A stretch of 64,000 nucleotides of DNA from Gautieria morchelliformis (Eukaryota > Basidiomycota > Agaricomycetes > Gomphales > Gomphaceae), in the NCBI GenBank assembly GCA_015179125.1, contig WHVA01000058.1:268521-332520 (forward strand), given 5' to 3'. The notes under the pieces are model-generated. The model saw only the letters and a program-made list of their open reading frames with translations. It did no database searches and had not been told where the DNA came from. A program made the translations under genes and the position numbers. Positions 62,458-64,000 of the stretch are shown one piece after another. Positions within the stretch are counted from its first letter, which is position 1. Each line of letters starts with the position of its first letter.

Positions 62458-63611
62458 GTGAGTGTCGGGACCCTCGCCTGCCCGCCGTCAGTCGCGTCTG
62501 CCGACGTGTACCTGTGCGCTGTCCATACGGTTTTTTCGTCTATCTCTTCGAGGAAGGCGTCCCAGTGCAGCTTTTTGTTTCTTTCTATGGCATCGGCATA
62601 CTGGTTCCTGGCAATTTTGTAGTCTTCGTGGGCTTTGTCTGTCGGTTCCCCCTGCCTCGCGTAGGCTTTTCTTCCCAGACTCCTGGAATTGGATCTAAGC
62701 TTACTTAGTTCCCTGGACCACCATCTTTTCATATAAGGGGACGGCTTAGTCTTGGGTGCGAGTTCCTCCGCCGTTTCCAGTATTGCTGTGTTTATCTCCC
62801 TGAGGTGATGTCGGAAAGCCAGTTTGTCTGTGGGTGTCGGCTCGGGGATGCTGTCTTGCAGGCATTCTCCGAGCTTTTCAGTGAAAACCTTCCAGTCTAC
62901 CTCCCTGTAGTTGGGCCTCGGGGTGTAGCTGACTGTTGCGAAGGACATGTCGATTACCGTGTCTATTGGAAGGTGGTCGCTCTTCACTGGCATCTCCTCC
63001 GGCACTGTTTTACAACTGATCAGCCTCTCTAATAGTATAGTGGAAATGAAGACATTATCGGTTCTCGTGTAGTTTCCTGTGGACAGGGCTCGCAATGTGG
63101 GTATGGCCCTGGGTAGCGCCATTTGCAAGTCTTGTTCTGCGATTGCCTCTAGTAGCAGTTGTGCTGCGTCCAGATTGCTTCTGGTAAAGAGGTGTGCGTT
63201 TCGCTCGTCGTCCCACAGCGGGTGGTGGCGGTTGAAGTCGCTGAGCCATATGACTCCTTCGATGTTCTCCTCTTCTGTTTGATTCTGCTCTGCTCAATCT
63301 TGCATGTATCGTCGTATGTCGCGTATGCTGTCTGAGTTAGTGCAATCACAGTATATGTTGAAAATTAGGACTACACCCGTTTCTGTATGCATTTTTATCG
63401 CTGTAATGTCTGACGAGCCTACTTCGATTGCCGTCCATGCGCTTGTTGCGATTTTCTTGTTGACGAGCATGGTAGATCTGGTGCGCTTGCCCTTGTCCTT
63501 GTAATGGGATCCTGGGTAGACGGAGTACCAATGCGGCGATGCTTGAGCGTTCCCTAGGAAGTCCACGTATGGTTCCTGTATGGCTATTATGTCGTACCTG
63601 TCGGGTGGCAT
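62415..63611 (-). pseudogene. LINE AP-type endonuclease and linker
   Basis: From 63611: MPPDRYDIIAIQEPYVDFLG (catalytic Glu), then TGA at 63296-63294, then IEGVIWLSDFNRHHPLWDDE (Asp/Asn of the active site) and MPVKSDHLPIDTVIDM (SDH motif). These are the hallmarks of an apurinic-type endonuclease that nicks the target. The linker follows with YMKRWWSRELSKLRSNSRSL and EKTVWTAHRYTSADATDGGQ. The frame then runs into the 18S insert and ends by chance at 62415. The linker matches the LINE fragment at 1.7-2.25 kb. Confidence 0.8.
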
Positions 63612-64000
63612 TTTGTCAGTAAGTCTGTGACTGCGGTGAGGGATTTATTCATGTTCTGTTGTCTTATCTGCAATGTTTTTTCTCTCTTGTGCCTCGTTAT
63701 TCATCTGTGGCGCAGGCTTTGGTGGTCTTCCTCTCGTTGTTGGTCGTCTATCTGGCTCCCTCCTATTCCGAACTCATCTAGCCTTTGCTGTCTGTCTCCT
63801 TGTCCAGTCCAGCCCTGGTCTCTGTGCCCCCTCGGCGGGTTAGCCCTCTTCCTTCGTTGCAGCTGTGCCTCTCTGTGTTGGTGCTCAGGCCTTGGGTGTT
63901 AACAGGATCTGGCGGCGCATGCCATCCCGGGACGCTGCGCAGGCCTGTCATATTGGTAGGGTCCCCGTTTCTACGCCTGTGTCCGCAGTTCCCTGCTGTT

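Larger units (their letters stand above)
59124..64000 (-). mobile_element. Tad1-like LINE, continues past right edge
   Basis: Minus-strand element with an A-rich 3' tail (plus-strand T-rich run 59124-59150), then in sense order endonuclease, linker, an 18S rRNA insert, reverse transcriptase, RNase H and a C-terminal Cys-rich segment. The 5' end lies at or beyond the window edge. At 63612-63690 the frame LQIRQQNMNKSLTAVTDLLT precedes the endonuclease with a one-base shift. A short Cys/Arg frame near 63990 could be the end of ORF1. In-frame stops are all TGA (63296, 61292, 60356, 59579), plus a frameshift near 61680. Confidence 0.85.

Noticed and set aside
59577-63296. TGA read as tryptophan (alternative genetic code)
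   Set aside because: Although several stops are TGA, the intact six-exon gene and element frames show ordinary use, no stop lies at a clearly conserved Trp position in all cases, and the elements also carry frameshifts. Mutational decay explains it.
63627-63902. Plus-strand Leu/Cys-rich open frame at the right edge
   Set aside because: It is antisense to the 5' part of the LINE, overlaps its start, and has no motif.

Overview
The window reads as repeat-choked accessory DNA from a filamentous basidiomycete, most likely an Agaricomycete. The grounds are very short GT-AG introns (46-61 bp) with fungal-type CTAAC/CTAAT-like branch sites, a gene for a DUF6533-type membrane protein (a family known from Agaricomycetes), a sense fragment of an 18S rRNA with a basidiomycete-looking variable stem, and fungal Ty1/copia, Ty3/gypsy and Tad1-like LINE elements. 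I see no bacterial-type operons, no CRISPR array and no convincing tRNA gene.

Left part (1-10.3 kb): LTR-like repeats (one inverted pair at the left edge), a LINE fragment, a duplicated ~500 bp repeat, a relic of a zinc-finger gene, and a 3 kb Ty3/gypsy element with an intact gag but a decayed protease and a truncated reverse transcriptase. 10.4-21.5 kb: a minus-strand array of a ~5 kb unit that carries a proline-rich/acidic two-zinc-finger gene and a second, related small gene. The array is split by a complete but inactivated copia element (15725-20073). 21.5-29.3 kb: scrambled relics of the same gene family with fold-back palindromes, a broken third copia element and a disrupted host gene.

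Centre (29.3-35 kb): mostly low-information sequence, but it contains an intron-rich DUF6533 gene (from 31324) and weaker host-like coding traces. 35-44.3 kb: the same ~5 kb unit in plus orientation, once complete and once partial, so the two arrays face each other as a large inverted repeat. 44.3-50.8 kb: a minisatellite with 67 perfect 12-bp copies, a TA-flanked terminal-inverted-repeat element, a six-exon gene whose reading frame is fully intact across five introns (47503-48860), and a convergent minus-strand gene with four tandem exon-plus-intron-like units.

Right part (50.8-64 kb): a complete copia element with a perfect 5-bp target duplication (51097-56327), another relic of the zinc-finger family ending in a 58-bp-arm palindrome, and a LINE (59124 to the right edge) whose ORF2 is interrupted by a same-sense 18S rRNA fragment. 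Nearly all transposon genes carry stops or frameshifts. The best candidates for working genes are the six-exon gene and the DUF6533 gene. The most unusual material is the amplified zinc-finger gene unit, its recurrent fold-backs, and the LINE/18S chimera.
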